From Mobilicoccus sp032100225 (GTDB lineage Bacteria; Actinomycetota; Actinomycetes; Actinomycetales; Dermatophilaceae), in contig DAMDJY010000035.1 of NCBI GenBank assembly GCA_032100225.1, forward strand, positions 1 through 23,368: 23,368 bases of DNA, given 5' to 3'. The notes under the pieces were generated by a model, which was not told where the DNA came from, did not search any database, and worked only from the letters and a program-made list of their open reading frames with translations. Each line of letters starts with the position of its first letter. Positions within the stretch are counted from its first letter, which is position 1. Position numbers and translations under genes: made by a program. Below, piece after piece: positions 14,266 to 22,770 of this stretch.

Positions 14266-14913
14266 TCAGTCCAGGCCGGCATCGTGGGCGAGGATCGCGA
14301 CCTGGACGCGGTTGAGGTCGAGTTTGGCGAAGATGTGGGCAAGGTGGGCCTTGACCGTCGCGTCGGAGAGGTACAGCTCGGCAGCGATCTCGGCATTCGA
14401 CAGGCCGCGGGCAACGGCGGCGGCCACCTCTCGTTCGCGTTCACTCAACGTCGCCAGCGCAGCACGTGCCTCGTCGCGGCGCGACCCGTCCGCGCCGGCG
14501 AACCGGTCGATCAGCGCGCGGGTGTGCTCCGGCGTCAACATCGCGCGCCCGTCGGCGACGAGGCGGACGGCCTCGGCCAGTTCACGCGGCGGAGTGTCCT
14601 TGAGCAGGAAGCCGATCGCGCCCGCCTGGAGGGCCCCGAACACGTACTCGTCCGCCGAGAACGTGGTCAGCACGAGCACCTGCGGCGGATCCTCCATCGC
14701 CCGGATGCGCGCTGTCGCCGCCAGCCCGTCGACACCAGGCATACGGATGTCCATGAGGACGACGTCGGGCCGCAACCGCGCGGCCGCCTCGACACCGGCC
14801 GCGCCGTCACCGGCCTCACCGACGATGTCGATGTCGGGCGCAGCGCCGAGGATCATCGACAACCCGGCCCTGACCAGCGCGTCGTCGTCGACCAGAAGCA
14901 CGGAGATCGTCAT
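14266..14913 (-). CDS. NarL/LuxR-family response regulator
   Basis: A 215-residue two-component regulator. The receiver domain (about 1-120) has the acidic pair Asp10-Asp11, phospho-accepting Asp55 (VLMDIRMPG), a switch Thr in VLTTFSADEYV and Lys in GFLLKDTPP. The C-terminal LuxR helix-turn-helix (about 150-210) reads LSEREREVAAAVARGLSNAEIA and then LYLSDATVKAHLAHIFAKL. Its ATG overlaps the kinase stop by four bases, so kinase and regulator are co-translated. Likely targets are the divergent ABC genes at 16218, where inverted repeats lie in the shared intergenic region. Confidence 0.95.
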   Translation of the reverse strand: MTISVLLVDDDALVRAGLSMILGAAPDIDIVGEAGDGAAGVEAAARLRPDVVLMDIRMPGVDGLAATARIRAMEDPPQVLVLTTFSADEYVFGALQAGAIGFLLKDTPPRELAEAVRLVADGRAMLTPEHTRALIDRFAGADGSRRDEARAALATLSEREREVAAAVARGLSNAEIAAELYLSDATVKAHLAHIFAKLDLNRVQVAILAHDAGLD

Positions 14914-16074
14914 GACGCCGATTCTCGCGCAGTGGCCGCGGCCCAGGGGAAGGACGCCCGTACCCCGAAGATCGCCCCGCGAGGACCTGCCTCGAACTGC
15001 CCACCGGCCAGGCGGACCCGCTCACCCAGGCCCGGGAGTCCCGTCCCACCACCGGGATTCGGTGCGGAATCCCCCACGGGGTTCTCGACGAGCACCGTCA
15101 ACCGTTCGCCCGGGGAGCCGGTGAGGCGGATCGAGACGGGCTCCCCCGGCGCGTGACGGTGGGCGTTGGTCAGGGCCTCGGTGAGCACGCGATGCACCGC
15201 CAAACTCACCGGCCGGTCCGGCGGAGGCAGCTCGCTCACCTCATCGACCAGAGTCACGACGGCACCGGCTGCTCGGTACCGCTCGACAAGCGCGGGGACC
15301 TCGGCGAGACCCGGACCGGGCGCCAGCGCCGCGTCGTTCTCCTCGAGCGCACCGATGACCGCACGCAGGTCGGTCAACGCCTCCCGGGCGGTCAGCCTGA
15401 TCTGTTCGGCCTGCTTCTCGACGACCTCCGCGCCCGCCCCGGCATGGACCTCCAGAGCGCCCGCCTGCATCGTGACCAGCGAGATCTTGTGCCCGAGCAC
15501 GTCGTGCATCTCCCGCGCGATGCGCGCACGTTCGAGCAGGACGGCCTCGCGCGCCCGCATGGCACGTTCGGACTCGGCCCGCTCGGCGCGGTCCCGCAGG
15601 CTGGCGAGCAACTCGCGGCGGGTGCCGATCTGCGCGCCCAGCAGCACGGCCAACGCGACGAGCACGACGTGGGCGCCGATCCGCCAGAGGCCGTCCGGGC
15701 TCGCGGCCACNNNNNNNNNNCGCACCCTCACCCGCGAGCGTCGGCAACATCCGTGCCGCGAGCGCGAGCGCGATGACGACAGCCAGTCGCCGTCCCCGGT
15801 CCCGAACCGCGTAGGCGACCAGCGCGGGATAGAGCACACCCATCCCCAGCACGGGCGCGGCCACGACGCCGACCACCACGAACAACCAGGGCCGACTCAC
15901 CCGCACCCAGGCGGCCACACACGCGGCAACCACCGCGATCACCGCCACCGCCTGCGCCCAGCCCTGCAGTGACATCGCCGGATCAGACGTGCCCGCGAGG
16001 ATCGCGACGACGTAGAGGAGCCAGCGTCCGACGAATCGGCGATCGGGCCTCGGGGGGCGGGTGTCTCCGGTCAC
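14910..16074 (-). CDS. Sensor histidine kinase, NarL/DesK type (interrupted by assembly gap)
   Basis: The partner kinase of the adjacent response regulator. An N-terminal block of several membrane helices (WLLYVVAILAG onward) is followed by the gap at 15711-15720. After it come another hydrophobic helix, a coiled-coil-like linker, the HisKA_3 box RIAREMHDVLGHKISLV (His codon at 15504-15506), and the HATPase_c domain with LTEALTNAHRHAPG and GGTGLPGLGERVRLAGG. The two sides of the N-run are in different frames if it is counted as 10 bases, so the run is a placeholder and the true length differs. I chose GTG 16074; ATG 16110 is in frame but would overlap an inverted repeat. Confidence 0.88.
15711..15720. 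other. Assembly gap (10 N)
   Basis: Ten undetermined bases lie inside the kinase's transmembrane region. Coding frames on either side agree only if the missing length is not 10 modulo 3, so this is a scaffold gap of unknown size rather than a real break in the gene. Confidence 0.95.
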
Positions 16075-16102
16075 CCTGACGACCCTACGGGGCGCGGAGG
16101 GG

Positions 16103-16149
16103 GTCGGCATCGGCCGAACGGGTGATGCCGACGGCACCGTGAATCACCC
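16103..16149. promoter_or_regulatory. Overlapping inverted repeats in the kinase/ABC divergent region
   Basis: GTCGGCATC (16103-16111) pairs perfectly with GATGCCGAC (16124-16132). A second perfect pair, GGGTGAT (16120-16126) and ATCACCC (16143-16149), overlaps the right arm. The region lies between the kinase start (16074) and the ABC ATPase start (16218). It is a likely binding region for the LuxR-type regulator; that function is inferred. Confidence 0.45.
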
Positions 16150-16217
16150 GCTCGGACCTGCAGAAACAGTCTCCGCGGCCGATGTGCGCCACCTCCACCC
16201 CGCGGGAGGCTGAAGCC

Positions 16218-17093
16218 ATGATCGACATCGACGCACTGACCAAGACCTTCGGCGCCCAGCGCGCCGTCGACAGCCTCTCGTTTACTGCACCCACCGGAAC
16301 CGTCACCGGGTTCCTCGGTCCCAACGGTGCGGGCAAGTCCACGACGCTGCGCATGCTGTGCGGCCTCACCCAGCCGACCTCCGGCCGGGCGACGTTCGAC
16401 GGTGTCCCCTACATCGACATCCCGCTGCCGGGCCGCGCGGTCGGCGTCATGCTCGACGCGTCGGCGCAGCACCCAGGCCGCACCGGCGCCGAGGTCCTCC
16501 GCCTCGCGGCCATGGCCAAGCGACTGCCCGCGTCGGTCGTCGAGCCGATGCTGGAGCGCGTCGGGCTGGAGAACGCGGCCCGTAAACGCGTCGGTCAGTA
16601 CTCGCTCGGGATGCGGCAGCGTCTCGGCATCGCGTCTGCGCTCCTCGGCGACCCGCACACCCTCGTCCTCGACGAGCCCGCCAACGGCCTCGACCCCGAG
16701 GGCATCCACTGGATGCGCGGCCTGCTGTCGGACTTCGCCGACGCCGGCGGCACCGTGCTCCTCTCCTCCCACCTGCTGGGCGAGGTGCAGGCCGTCGCCG
16801 ACCGCATCGTCGTCCTCCATCAGGGGCACCTCGTCACCGAGGGGACCACGGACGAACTCACCGCCGGGGCCGCGACCAGCAGCATCGTCGACGCGACCGA
16901 CCTGCCGGCCATGGCGGCGGCGCTGACCTCCGCCGGTATCGATCACCACCCCGAAGGCGACGCGCTGGTCGCCATGACGACCGCCGACCGCATCGGCCAG
17001 GTCGCCCTCGGGAGCGGCATCGTCCTCACCCGCCTGCAGCCCGCCGGGGACCTCGAGACCCTCTTCCTCGACCTCACCCGCACCGCCGTCTGA
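16218..17093 (+). CDS. ABC transporter ATP-binding protein
   Basis: A 291-residue ATPase subunit of an ABC-2-type exporter. Walker A is GPNGAGKST (34-42), the signature is the variant YSLGMRQR (128-135), Walker B is LVLDEP (149-154) followed by ANGLDPEG, and the switch His is His185 (LLSSHLL). ATG 16218 is chosen for GGGAGG about 9 bp upstream. It is followed by its permease at 17183. The variant signature and DEPANGLDP are typical of ATPases in BcrA/antimicrobial-peptide resistance-like systems controlled by adjacent two-component pairs. The exported substrate is unknown. Confidence 0.94.
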   Translation: MIDIDALTKTFGAQRAVDSLSFTAPTGTVTGFLGPNGAGKSTTLRMLCGLTQPTSGRATFDGVPYIDIPLPGRAVGVMLDASAQHPGRTGAEVLRLAAMAKRLPASVVEPMLERVGLENAARKRVGQYSLGMRQRLGIASALLGDPHTLVLDEPANGLDPEGIHWMRGLLSDFADAGGTVLLSSHLLGEVQAVADRIVVLHQGHLVTEGTTDELTAGAATSSIVDATDLPAMAAALTSAGIDHHPEGDALVAMTTADRIGQVALGSGIVLTRLQPAGDLETLFLDLTRTAV

Positions 17094-17182
17094 GTCACAC
17101 CTGCCCCGCAGAGCACCGCACGACGCCCGACCGACACGCATCCACCCGACTCCCCGCCGCACCTGCACCGAAGGAATTCACC

Positions 17183-17962
17183 ATGAACGCCCACTCCACC
17201 GCGACTGCCGACCACTCCCCCGCGACCTCAACCCCAGCCCGTCCCCTCACGATGTCGACCCGGCTGGCGATCGAGCTGCGGAAGCTCGTCGACACCCGAT
17301 CCGCCCTCGTCCTGCTGGGCGTCACCGCAGCCCTCACGATGTTCTTCACGTTGGCCGTTCCGGTCATGCTCGGTGAGGCCCTCACGGTCGACCGCGTGGC
17401 GGGTGAACTCGGGGCATTCCCGCTCATCTACCTGCTGCCGATCGTCGGCCTCCTCACCGCCGCGTCGGAATGGCGGCACGGGACGGCGCTGTGGACCTAC
17501 GCGCTGGATCCGCACCGCTCGTCGGTGCTGCTCGCCAAGCTCGTCGCCGTGCTTCTCGTCACGGTGATCGCGGCCCTGGTGACGCTCGCCCTGTCGTTCG
17601 TCGGATCCCCGTTGAGCGGCGCCGCCGTCGCGGACACCGGAGACCTGACCACGGTTGCGGGTCGGCTCCTGCTCGGTCTTCTCGGATTCGCCCTGGTCGG
17701 TTTCGGACTCGGCGCGGCCCTGCTCAACCCGGCTCTGGCGATCTGCCTCTTCCTCATCGCGCCCCAGGTGTTGCCGCAGCTCCTCTCCCTGTCGCAGACG
17801 ACGGCCGCGCTCGTCCCCTGGATGGACATCAACCACGTGCTCATGGGCGTCCTCGGTGGTGCCCCGGCCGGTGAACCCGCACAGGTCATTTCCACCCTGA
17901 CGCTGTGGATCGTCATTCCCCTCGCGATCGGCTTCTGGCGCAACGCCCGTCGCTCGGCCTGA
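17183..17962 (+). CDS. ABC-2-type transporter permease
   Basis: A 259-residue membrane subunit with a polar N-terminus of about 25 residues and six hydrophobic segments (from about 41-65 through 232-250). It shows the SEWRHGTALWTYALDPHR stretch typical of BcrB/ABC-2 permeases. ATG 17183 has AAGGA 6-7 bp upstream. It lies 89 bp after the ATPase gene; that spacer shows no strong structure. It works with that ATPase, probably under the divergent two-component pair. Confidence 0.9.
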   Translation: MNAHSTATADHSPATSTPARPLTMSTRLAIELRKLVDTRSALVLLGVTAALTMFFTLAVPVMLGEALTVDRVAGELGAFPLIYLLPIVGLLTAASEWRHGTALWTYALDPHRSSVLLAKLVAVLLVTVIAALVTLALSFVGSPLSGAAVADTGDLTTVAGRLLLGLLGFALVGFGLGAALLNPALAICLFLIAPQVLPQLLSLSQTTAALVPWMDINHVLMGVLGGAPAGEPAQVISTLTLWIVIPLAIGFWRNARRSA

Positions 17963-17980
17963 ATGGCAGGGGAGGATTCG

Positions 17981-18736
17981 TCAGGAGAGCAGCAGTCGAT
18001 CGAGGCGTCGCCGGGCGAGCAGCAGACCGGCGACGCCCACGACGATGAGGTAGACCACCGAGATGCCCGAGGCTGCGGTCACCATCCCGGTGGTGAGTTC
18101 GCGGCAGAGCACGACGCCGCGGTAGAGGGGCGTGACCTCGACGATCCAGCGCACCACCGGTGGAAAGCGCGTGATCGGAAAGAACGTGCCGCTGAACAGC
18201 ATCATCGGCATGAGCGCGAGGGTGACGAACTCGAAGTCCTGCCAGGTGCGCATGTACGTCGTCAGCCACATGCCCATTCCGGCGAACGCCAGCCCGATGA
18301 GCAGACACGCCGGGAGCGCCAGGACCGCCAGCCACGACGTGACCAGGCCCATCGCGGCCATGAGGCCGAGGAACCCGCCGGCGTAGATCCCGCCGCGGAT
18401 CAGGGCCCACCCCACCTCGCCGAGTGCGACGTCGATGGTGCGCATGGGGGTGGCGAGAAGGGCGTCGTAGAGCTTGCCGTACTTGAGCCGGTGAAAGACG
18501 TTGAAGGTCGAGTCCATGACGGCGCCGTTCATGGCCGAGGTAGCAAGCATCGCGGGCGCGACGAACGCCGCATACGGGACGAGAACGCCGCCGACATCGA
18601 ACCCGCGCACCATCGCGCCGACGCCGATCCCGATGGAGAACAGGTAGAACACGGGCTCGAGAAAGCCGGTGAGGAACACGACCCAACTGCGCCGGTAGAC
18701 CAGCAGGTGCCGACGGATGAGGTGCCAGGCCATCAT
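17981..18736 (-). CDS. ABC-2-type exporter permease (NodJ/DrrB-like), second subunit
   Basis: A 251-residue integral membrane protein with six hydrophobic segments. Family features include FLTGFLEPVFYLFSIGIG near the N-terminus, FHRLKYGKLYDALLATPM, and the C-terminal LMLFSGTFFPITRFP-type motif followed by VTPLYRGVVLCREL. It starts ATGATG at 18736, overlapping the preceding permease stop by four bases, so the two are translationally coupled. It likely forms a heterodimeric channel with the 18733-19584 product and is driven by the ATPase at 19584-20510. It converges on the 17183 permease gene with only 18 bp between them. Confidence 0.92.
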   Translation of the reverse strand: MMAWHLIRRHLLVYRRSWVVFLTGFLEPVFYLFSIGIGVGAMVRGFDVGGVLVPYAAFVAPAMLATSAMNGAVMDSTFNVFHRLKYGKLYDALLATPMRTIDVALGEVGWALIRGGIYAGGFLGLMAAMGLVTSWLAVLALPACLLIGLAFAGMGMWLTTYMRTWQDFEFVTLALMPMMLFSGTFFPITRFPPVVRWIVEVTPLYRGVVLCRELTTGMVTAASGISVVYLIVVGVAGLLLARRRLDRLLLS

Positions 18737-19584
18737 GACGTGGCCTTGGCTGCCAGGAACCGGACGGCGAGCACCCAGCCGACGACGCCGAGCACCACCA
18801 GCACCGCTACGTGCGTGAACGCGGCGCCGACCGACATCGGGGTACCGAGCATCAGGGCGCGGGTGAGTTCGATGCCGTGCCACAACGGACTGGCCATGGT
18901 GAGGCGGGCGAGGACCGGGCCGAGGTTGTCGACCGGAAAGAACGCACCGGAGAACAGGTACAGCGGCACGAGGATCACCCGAAAGACGACGCTGAACCCC
19001 TGCTCGCTGCTGGTCCACACCGAGAACGCCATGACGACCGCCGCGAACGCGAACGTGATGAGCAGCTGGACGCCGAAGGCGAGCAGTGCTCCGGACAGCG
19101 ACGCGAACACACCGAACCCGGCGAGCACGGCCATGAACACCGCGCACGACAACGCGGCTCGGGTGAGGAGCGCGGCGAGCGCACCGGTGATGACGTCACT
19201 CGGGCGCAGGGGCGTGGCCAGCAGTGAGTACCAGGTCTTGTCCCACTTGAGGGCGCCGTAGATGGGGTAGGTGGAGTCGTTGAGGGCGATGGTCATGGCC
19301 TGACCGCAGAGGAGCCCGGCGGCGATGAAGTGCAGGTAGGAGGGCGCGCCCGCCGGTCCGGTGCCGGCCTCGTCGATGACTCCGCCGAGCACGACGCCCA
19401 TGGCGAGCACGTACATCAGCGGGGTGACGACCGCGGTGACGATCGACCCCTTCCACGTGCGCCGTAACCGGGTCCAGTAGTAGTCGCTCTGCCGCGCCAG
19501 CAGCGTGAGGCGCCCTGGAGTCGCGGGCAGGCTCGACACAGAGGTGGCGTTGGCCTGCGGATTCGTCGGTCGAGAGGCGGTCAT
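18733..19584 (-). CDS. ABC-2-type exporter permease (NodJ/DrrB-like), first subunit
   Basis: A 283-residue membrane protein with a polar N-terminus of about 40 residues, then six hydrophobic segments. It has STYPIYGALKWDKTWYSLLATPLRP and LVPLYLFSGAFFPVDNLG, the same landmarks as its partner permease, which suggests an old duplication. ATG 19584 shares one base with the ATPase stop (TGATG). Expected role is drug, lipid or glycan export with the adjacent ATPase and second permease. Confidence 0.92.
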   Translation of the reverse strand: MTASRPTNPQANATSVSSLPATPGRLTLLARQSDYYWTRLRRTWKGSIVTAVVTPLMYVLAMGVVLGGVIDEAGTGPAGAPSYLHFIAAGLLCGQAMTIALNDSTYPIYGALKWDKTWYSLLATPLRPSDVITGALAALLTRAALSCAVFMAVLAGFGVFASLSGALLAFGVQLLITFAFAAVVMAFSVWTSSEQGFSVVFRVILVPLYLFSGAFFPVDNLGPVLARLTMASPLWHGIELTRALMLGTPMSVGAAFTHVAVLVVLGVVGWVLAVRFLAAKATS

Positions 19585-20510
19585 CAGTCGACCAGGGTGC
19601 GTCCGGTGAGGCGGAGGAACACGTCCTCCAGGGTGGCGCGGCGCACGAGCACTTGCGCGGGTTGCAGCCCGCGGGCGTGGACGGCCGCGAGGGCGGCGTC
19701 ACCGGAGTCGGCGTAGAGCAGGAGGCGGTCGGGCAGGACCTCGACGCGGTCGGCGCACCCCGCCACCTGTGGTTCGTACTCGGCGTGGTCGGCGATGCCG
19801 AACCGCAGCTCGGCGACCTCACGCGTGGTGTGCTGCGCGATGAGTTCGGCAGGGCTGCCCAGCGCGGCGATACGGCCGTCATGCATGACGACGAGCCTGT
19901 CGCAGAGTTGTTCGGCCTCGTCCATGTAGTGCGTGGTGAGGATCTGCGTGACGCCCTCGTGTTTGAGCCGGTACAGCTGGTCCCACAGCGTGTGCCGGGC
20001 CTGCGGGTCGAGGCCCGTCGTGGGTTCGTCGAGGATGAGCAGGTCGGGCCGGTTGACCAGGGAGCGCGCGATGGTCAGGCGTCGCTTCATGCCGCCGGAG
20101 AGATCGTCGACGGTGGCGCCCGCCTTGTCGGTGAGGCGCACGAAGTCGAGCAGTTCGTCTGCGCGGGCACGCACCTCGCTGCGGCTCATGCCGAAGAACC
20201 GGCCGTACACGGTGAGGTTCTCCCGCACCGAGAGTTCGACGTCGAGCGTGTCCTCCTGCGGGCACACCCCGAGCCGGGCGCGAATGCGCGGGCCGTCCGT
20301 GACCGGGTCGAGTCCTAGCACCCGCAACGTGCCGCCGCTCGGTGGGGAGACTGTCGCGATCATGCGCATCGTCGTCGACTTGCCCGCGCCGTTGGGCCCG
20401 AGAAAGCCGAACACCTCACCAGGGCGCACCTCGACATCGATGCCCTTGACGGCCTCGAAGCTGCCGTACGACTTACGCAGCCCCCGCGCCTCGACCAGTG
20501 GTGTGTTCAC
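19584..20510 (-). CDS. ABC exporter ATP-binding protein (NodI/DrrA-like)
   Basis: A 308-residue ATPase. Walker A is GPNGAGKST (38-46), the Q-loop is VCPQEDTLDVELSVRENL (Gln85), the signature is LSGGMKRRL (137-145), Walker B is LLILDEP (157-163) with TTGLDPQ, and the switch His is His194 (LTTHYMDEAEQL). The C-terminal 80 residues form the extra domain found in DrrA/NodI proteins (RATLEDVFLRLTGR). GTG 20510 is the first start that keeps the conserved N-terminus; no clear ribosome binding site is seen. First gene of a three-gene exporter operon. Substrate unknown. Confidence 0.95.
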   Translation of the reverse strand: MNTPLVEARGLRKSYGSFEAVKGIDVEVRPGEVFGFLGPNGAGKSTTMRMIATVSPPSGGTLRVLGLDPVTDGPRIRARLGVCPQEDTLDVELSVRENLTVYGRFFGMSRSEVRARADELLDFVRLTDKAGATVDDLSGGMKRRLTIARSLVNRPDLLILDEPTTGLDPQARHTLWDQLYRLKHEGVTQILTTHYMDEAEQLCDRLVVMHDGRIAALGSPAELIAQHTTREVAELRFGIADHAEYEPQVAGCADRVEVLPDRLLLYADSGDAALAAVHARGLQPAQVLVRRATLEDVFLRLTGRTLVD

Positions 20511-20551
20511 GCCCCAGACCGTAGACCTCGCCACCGACAACCGTTGCCCAA

Positions 20552-20577
20552 CTGCGCCGATCCCCGAATCGACGCAG
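20552..20577 (-). terminator. Hairpin after the thioesterase gene
   Basis: CTGCGCCGAT (20552-20561) pairs with ATCGACGCAG (20568-20577) at nine of ten positions around a 6-base loop. It starts 9 bp beyond the thioesterase stop and before the ABC ATPase start at 20510, so it may separate the two units. No T-run. Confidence 0.5.
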
Positions 20578-20586
20578 CTCAGGGCG

Positions 20587-21270
20587 TCACTGCTGCCAAG
20601 GGCGGAGCTCGATGAAGAGTCCTTCGGCCTCGGCGACGACGTCGTCACCGAGGCGGAGTTCGCCGACGACGAACCGTTTGCGGCCCTCGACTCGGTCGAT
20701 GCGGGCCGCGCCCTGGAGGGGGAGTTCGAGTGGGGTGACGGCGCGGTAGTCGACGTGGAGGTAGGCGGTGCGCGCGACGGGACGGCCTGCGTTGGAGCAC
20801 ATGCCGAGGAGTTCGTCGAAGAAGAGTGCGATGGCGCCTCCGTGGGCGGCGTCGCCGGCGCCGACATAGGAGGTCCCGAAGGTGACCGCGCAGGTCACGC
20901 GGCCGTGGACGGGATCGATGCGGATGTCCTCCATCTCGGGTGGCAGCGCCGAGCCGCGGCCGGTGAGGTCGAACCGGTTGGCCCAGACGCGCTCCCCCGA
21001 GGGTGCAGCGATCGCCTTGGCGTAGGCGGTCAGTTCTTCGATTCGACCTGCCAGATAAGCGGATTCGCGTTCGTCCAGCCGCGCTTCGGCGATCGCGTCG
21101 CGAGCGTCGCGCAGTGCACCGACGAGCCGGGCGTAGTCGGCTCCGCCGATCCGGGTGCCACCTTTGCCCCAGTCCGGCCCGGCCTCACGGACCTGCGATC
21201 CGGCGTCGTCGTCCATGAAGCGGGCGACGTACTCCTCGAAGCTGAGGGACGTGTCGTGGCGTTCGTTCAC
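20587..21270 (-). CDS. PaaI-like hotdog-fold thioesterase
   Basis: A 227-residue protein with a helical N-terminal extension (about 1-95) and a C-terminal hotdog domain (about 115-220). The active-site helix reads DAAHGGAIALFFDELLGM, with the HGG motif at 143-145 and the likely catalytic Asp152. This places it with PaaI/4HBT acyl-CoA thioesterases. GTG 21270 is used; a TTG six codons upstream is the other option, and neither has a convincing ribosome binding site. The N-terminal extension is longer than in minimal PaaI proteins. The acyl substrate is unknown. Confidence 0.82.
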   Translation of the reverse strand: MNERHDTSLSFEEYVARFMDDDAGSQVREAGPDWGKGGTRIGGADYARLVGALRDARDAIAEARLDERESAYLAGRIEELTAYAKAIAAPSGERVWANRFDLTGRGSALPPEMEDIRIDPVHGRVTCAVTFGTSYVGAGDAAHGGAIALFFDELLGMCSNAGRPVARTAYLHVDYRAVTPLELPLQGAARIDRVEGRKRFVVGELRLGDDVVAEAEGLFIELRPWQQ

Positions 21271-21345
21271 CTGCGCATCATGGCGCAATCAGGATCCTCA
21301 CCGCGCGTGAGACTCACCACGCTTCCGCGCGTCACGCCGGGCCGT

Positions 21346-22311
21346 TCACGCCCCGTCCGGCTCGGCGACGGGTTCGAGGCCGGCAGCTTCGTCACGGTCG
21401 GCCCAGTCCAGCAGTGGCGCGATGTCGAAGGCCGACTCGTCGATGTCGGCGTGCAGGTCTCCGAGGCGGGCGAAGCGGTCGGGCACGGTGGCGACGGTGA
21501 AGTCGTCGGGCTCGATGTTGTCGATCTCGTCCCAGGTCACGGGGGTGGACACCGTGGCGCGGGCGGTGCCGCGGATGGAATAGGCAGCGGCGATGGTGTG
21601 GTCGCGGGCGTTCTGGTTGTAGTCGAGGAACACCGCAGCCGGGTCGCGGTCCTTGCGCCACCACGTCGTCGTCACCTCGCTCGGCGCACGGCGTTCGACC
21701 TCTCGCGCGAAGGCGAGCGCGGCGCGGCGGACGTCGGTGAATCCGTGCTCGGGCGCGATGCGCACGTAAGCGTGTAGGCCGCGACCACCCGACGTCTTGG
21801 GATAACCGGTGGCGCCCAGCTCGTCGAGAACCTCGTGGACGACCTGGGAGACGCGCTGCACCCGCGCCCAGTTGCAGGTGTCGCCGGGGTCGAGGTCGAT
21901 GCGCCATTCGTCGGGCTTCTCGACGTCGGCGCGGCGGCTGTTCCAGGGGTGGAATTCGACGGTCGACATCTGCACGGCCCACGCCACGTGCGCGAGTTCG
22001 GTGACGCAGAGTTCGTCGGCGGTGCGATCGTAGCGCGGAAAGTGGACCTTCACGGTCTCGATCCACGGCGGCGCCCCCGACGGGATGCGCTTCTGGTGAA
22101 CCTTGGCACCGTCGATTCCTTTGGGAAAGCGGTGCAACATGCACGGCCGATCGCGCAGCGCCCGGACGATGCCGTCGCCTACCGACAGGTAGTAGTCGAG
22201 GACGTCCCTCTTCGTCAGCCCAGCCTCGGGAAAGTAGACCCGATCCGGACTGCTGAGCCGTACGACCTTGTCGCCGACCTCGATCTCGACCGCCTCGGCC
22301 TTACTCGCCAT
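21346..22311 (-). CDS. Stand-alone LigD-type polymerase/primase domain protein
   Basis: A 321-residue archaeo-eukaryotic primase-superfamily polymerase like the PolDom of LigD, used in non-homologous end joining and gap filling. The catalytic DxD is Asp139/Asp141 (EWRIDLDPGD), the nucleotide-binding SGGRGLH motif spans 174-180, and the third acidic residue is Asp230 (FLDYNQN). The N-terminus VVRLSSPDRVYFPEAGLTKRDV is also typical. No ligase or nuclease domain is fused, and neither Ku nor a ligase gene lies in the window, as in other separate actinobacterial PolDom proteins. ATG 22311 has no clear Shine-Dalgarno. Confidence 0.94.
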   Translation of the reverse strand: MASKAEAVEIEVGDKVVRLSSPDRVYFPEAGLTKRDVLDYYLSVGDGIVRALRDRPCMLHRFPKGIDGAKVHQKRIPSGAPPWIETVKVHFPRYDRTADELCVTELAHVAWAVQMSTVEFHPWNSRRADVEKPDEWRIDLDPGDTCNWARVQRVSQVVHEVLDELGATGYPKTSGGRGLHAYVRIAPEHGFTDVRRAALAFAREVERRAPSEVTTTWWRKDRDPAAVFLDYNQNARDHTIAAAYSIRGTARATVSTPVTWDEIDNIEPDDFTVATVPDRFARLGDLHADIDESAFDIAPLLDWADRDEAAGLEPVAEPDGA

Positions 22312-22324
22312 GAAGGGCAGGCTA

Positions 22325-22367
22325 GCCCCGGCCGCAGTCCTCCACTCGGAAGAGCTACGGCCGGGGC
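22325..22367 (-). terminator. Hairpin closing the rbs operon
   Basis: GCCCCGGCCG (22325-22334) pairs perfectly with CGGCCGGGGC (22358-22367). It lies 10 bp downstream of the rbsD stop and just before the polymerase-domain gene start. The loop is 23 bases and there is no T-run. Confidence 0.65.
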
Positions 22368-22377
22368 GCGTGCCGGA

Positions 22378-22770
22378 TCAGAACGGAACGCCGCATTCGA
22401 GAACGACGTTCGCGTACGGCGTCGCTTCTCCGGTGCGGATGGCGAAGATCGCCGTCGCCGACGACGCCTTGAGCTCCTCGTGGGACACGACGGATCGTTC
22501 CCCCAGCAGCTCGGCGCGCTCGTCGAACCAACCACCGGCCTGTCCCTCGAGGGACTCACGGGCGATGACGTGTTTCTGCACGACGAGCTCGGAGGTCAAC
22601 GCGTCGAGCACCGTCAGAAAGGGCACGGTCCCCGGCGTGAGCGCGAGATCGATCACCGGAAGAGTCCGCGGCAGCGGCAGACCCATGTCGCCGACGACGA
22701 CCCGGTCCGTGTGCCCGAGCATCGCGATCTGGCGGGACAGTTCGGCGTGCGCAATACCGCTGCGCTTCAC
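22378..22770 (-). CDS. rbsD: D-ribose pyranase
   Basis: Interconverts the pyranose and furanose forms of D-ribose so that ribokinase can act on it; a small cytoplasmic enzyme of 130 residues. The N-terminus MKRSGIAHAELSRQIAMLGHTD carries the catalytic His20, with Asp28 in VVVGDMGLPLP. The C-terminus with TPYANVVLECGVPF is also family-typical. GTG 22770 was chosen because GGAAGGA is about 7 bp upstream and the start overlaps the rbsK stop (GTGA), so the pair is translationally coupled. Confidence 0.95.
   Translation of the reverse strand: MKRSGIAHAELSRQIAMLGHTDRVVVGDMGLPLPRTLPVIDLALTPGTVPFLTVLDALTSELVVQKHVIARESLEGQAGGWFDERAELLGERSVVSHEELKASSATAIFAIRTGEATPYANVVLECGVPF

Noticed and set aside
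17963..19261. Long plus-strand frame opposite the two exporter permeases
   Set aside because: Composition is charged and repetitive and it mirrors two well-formed ABC-2 permeases with overlapping start and stop codons.
19933..21777. Plus-strand frame spanning three minus-strand genes
   Set aside because: It crosses the ABC ATPase, thioesterase and polymerase genes and an intergenic terminator, which a real gene would not do here.
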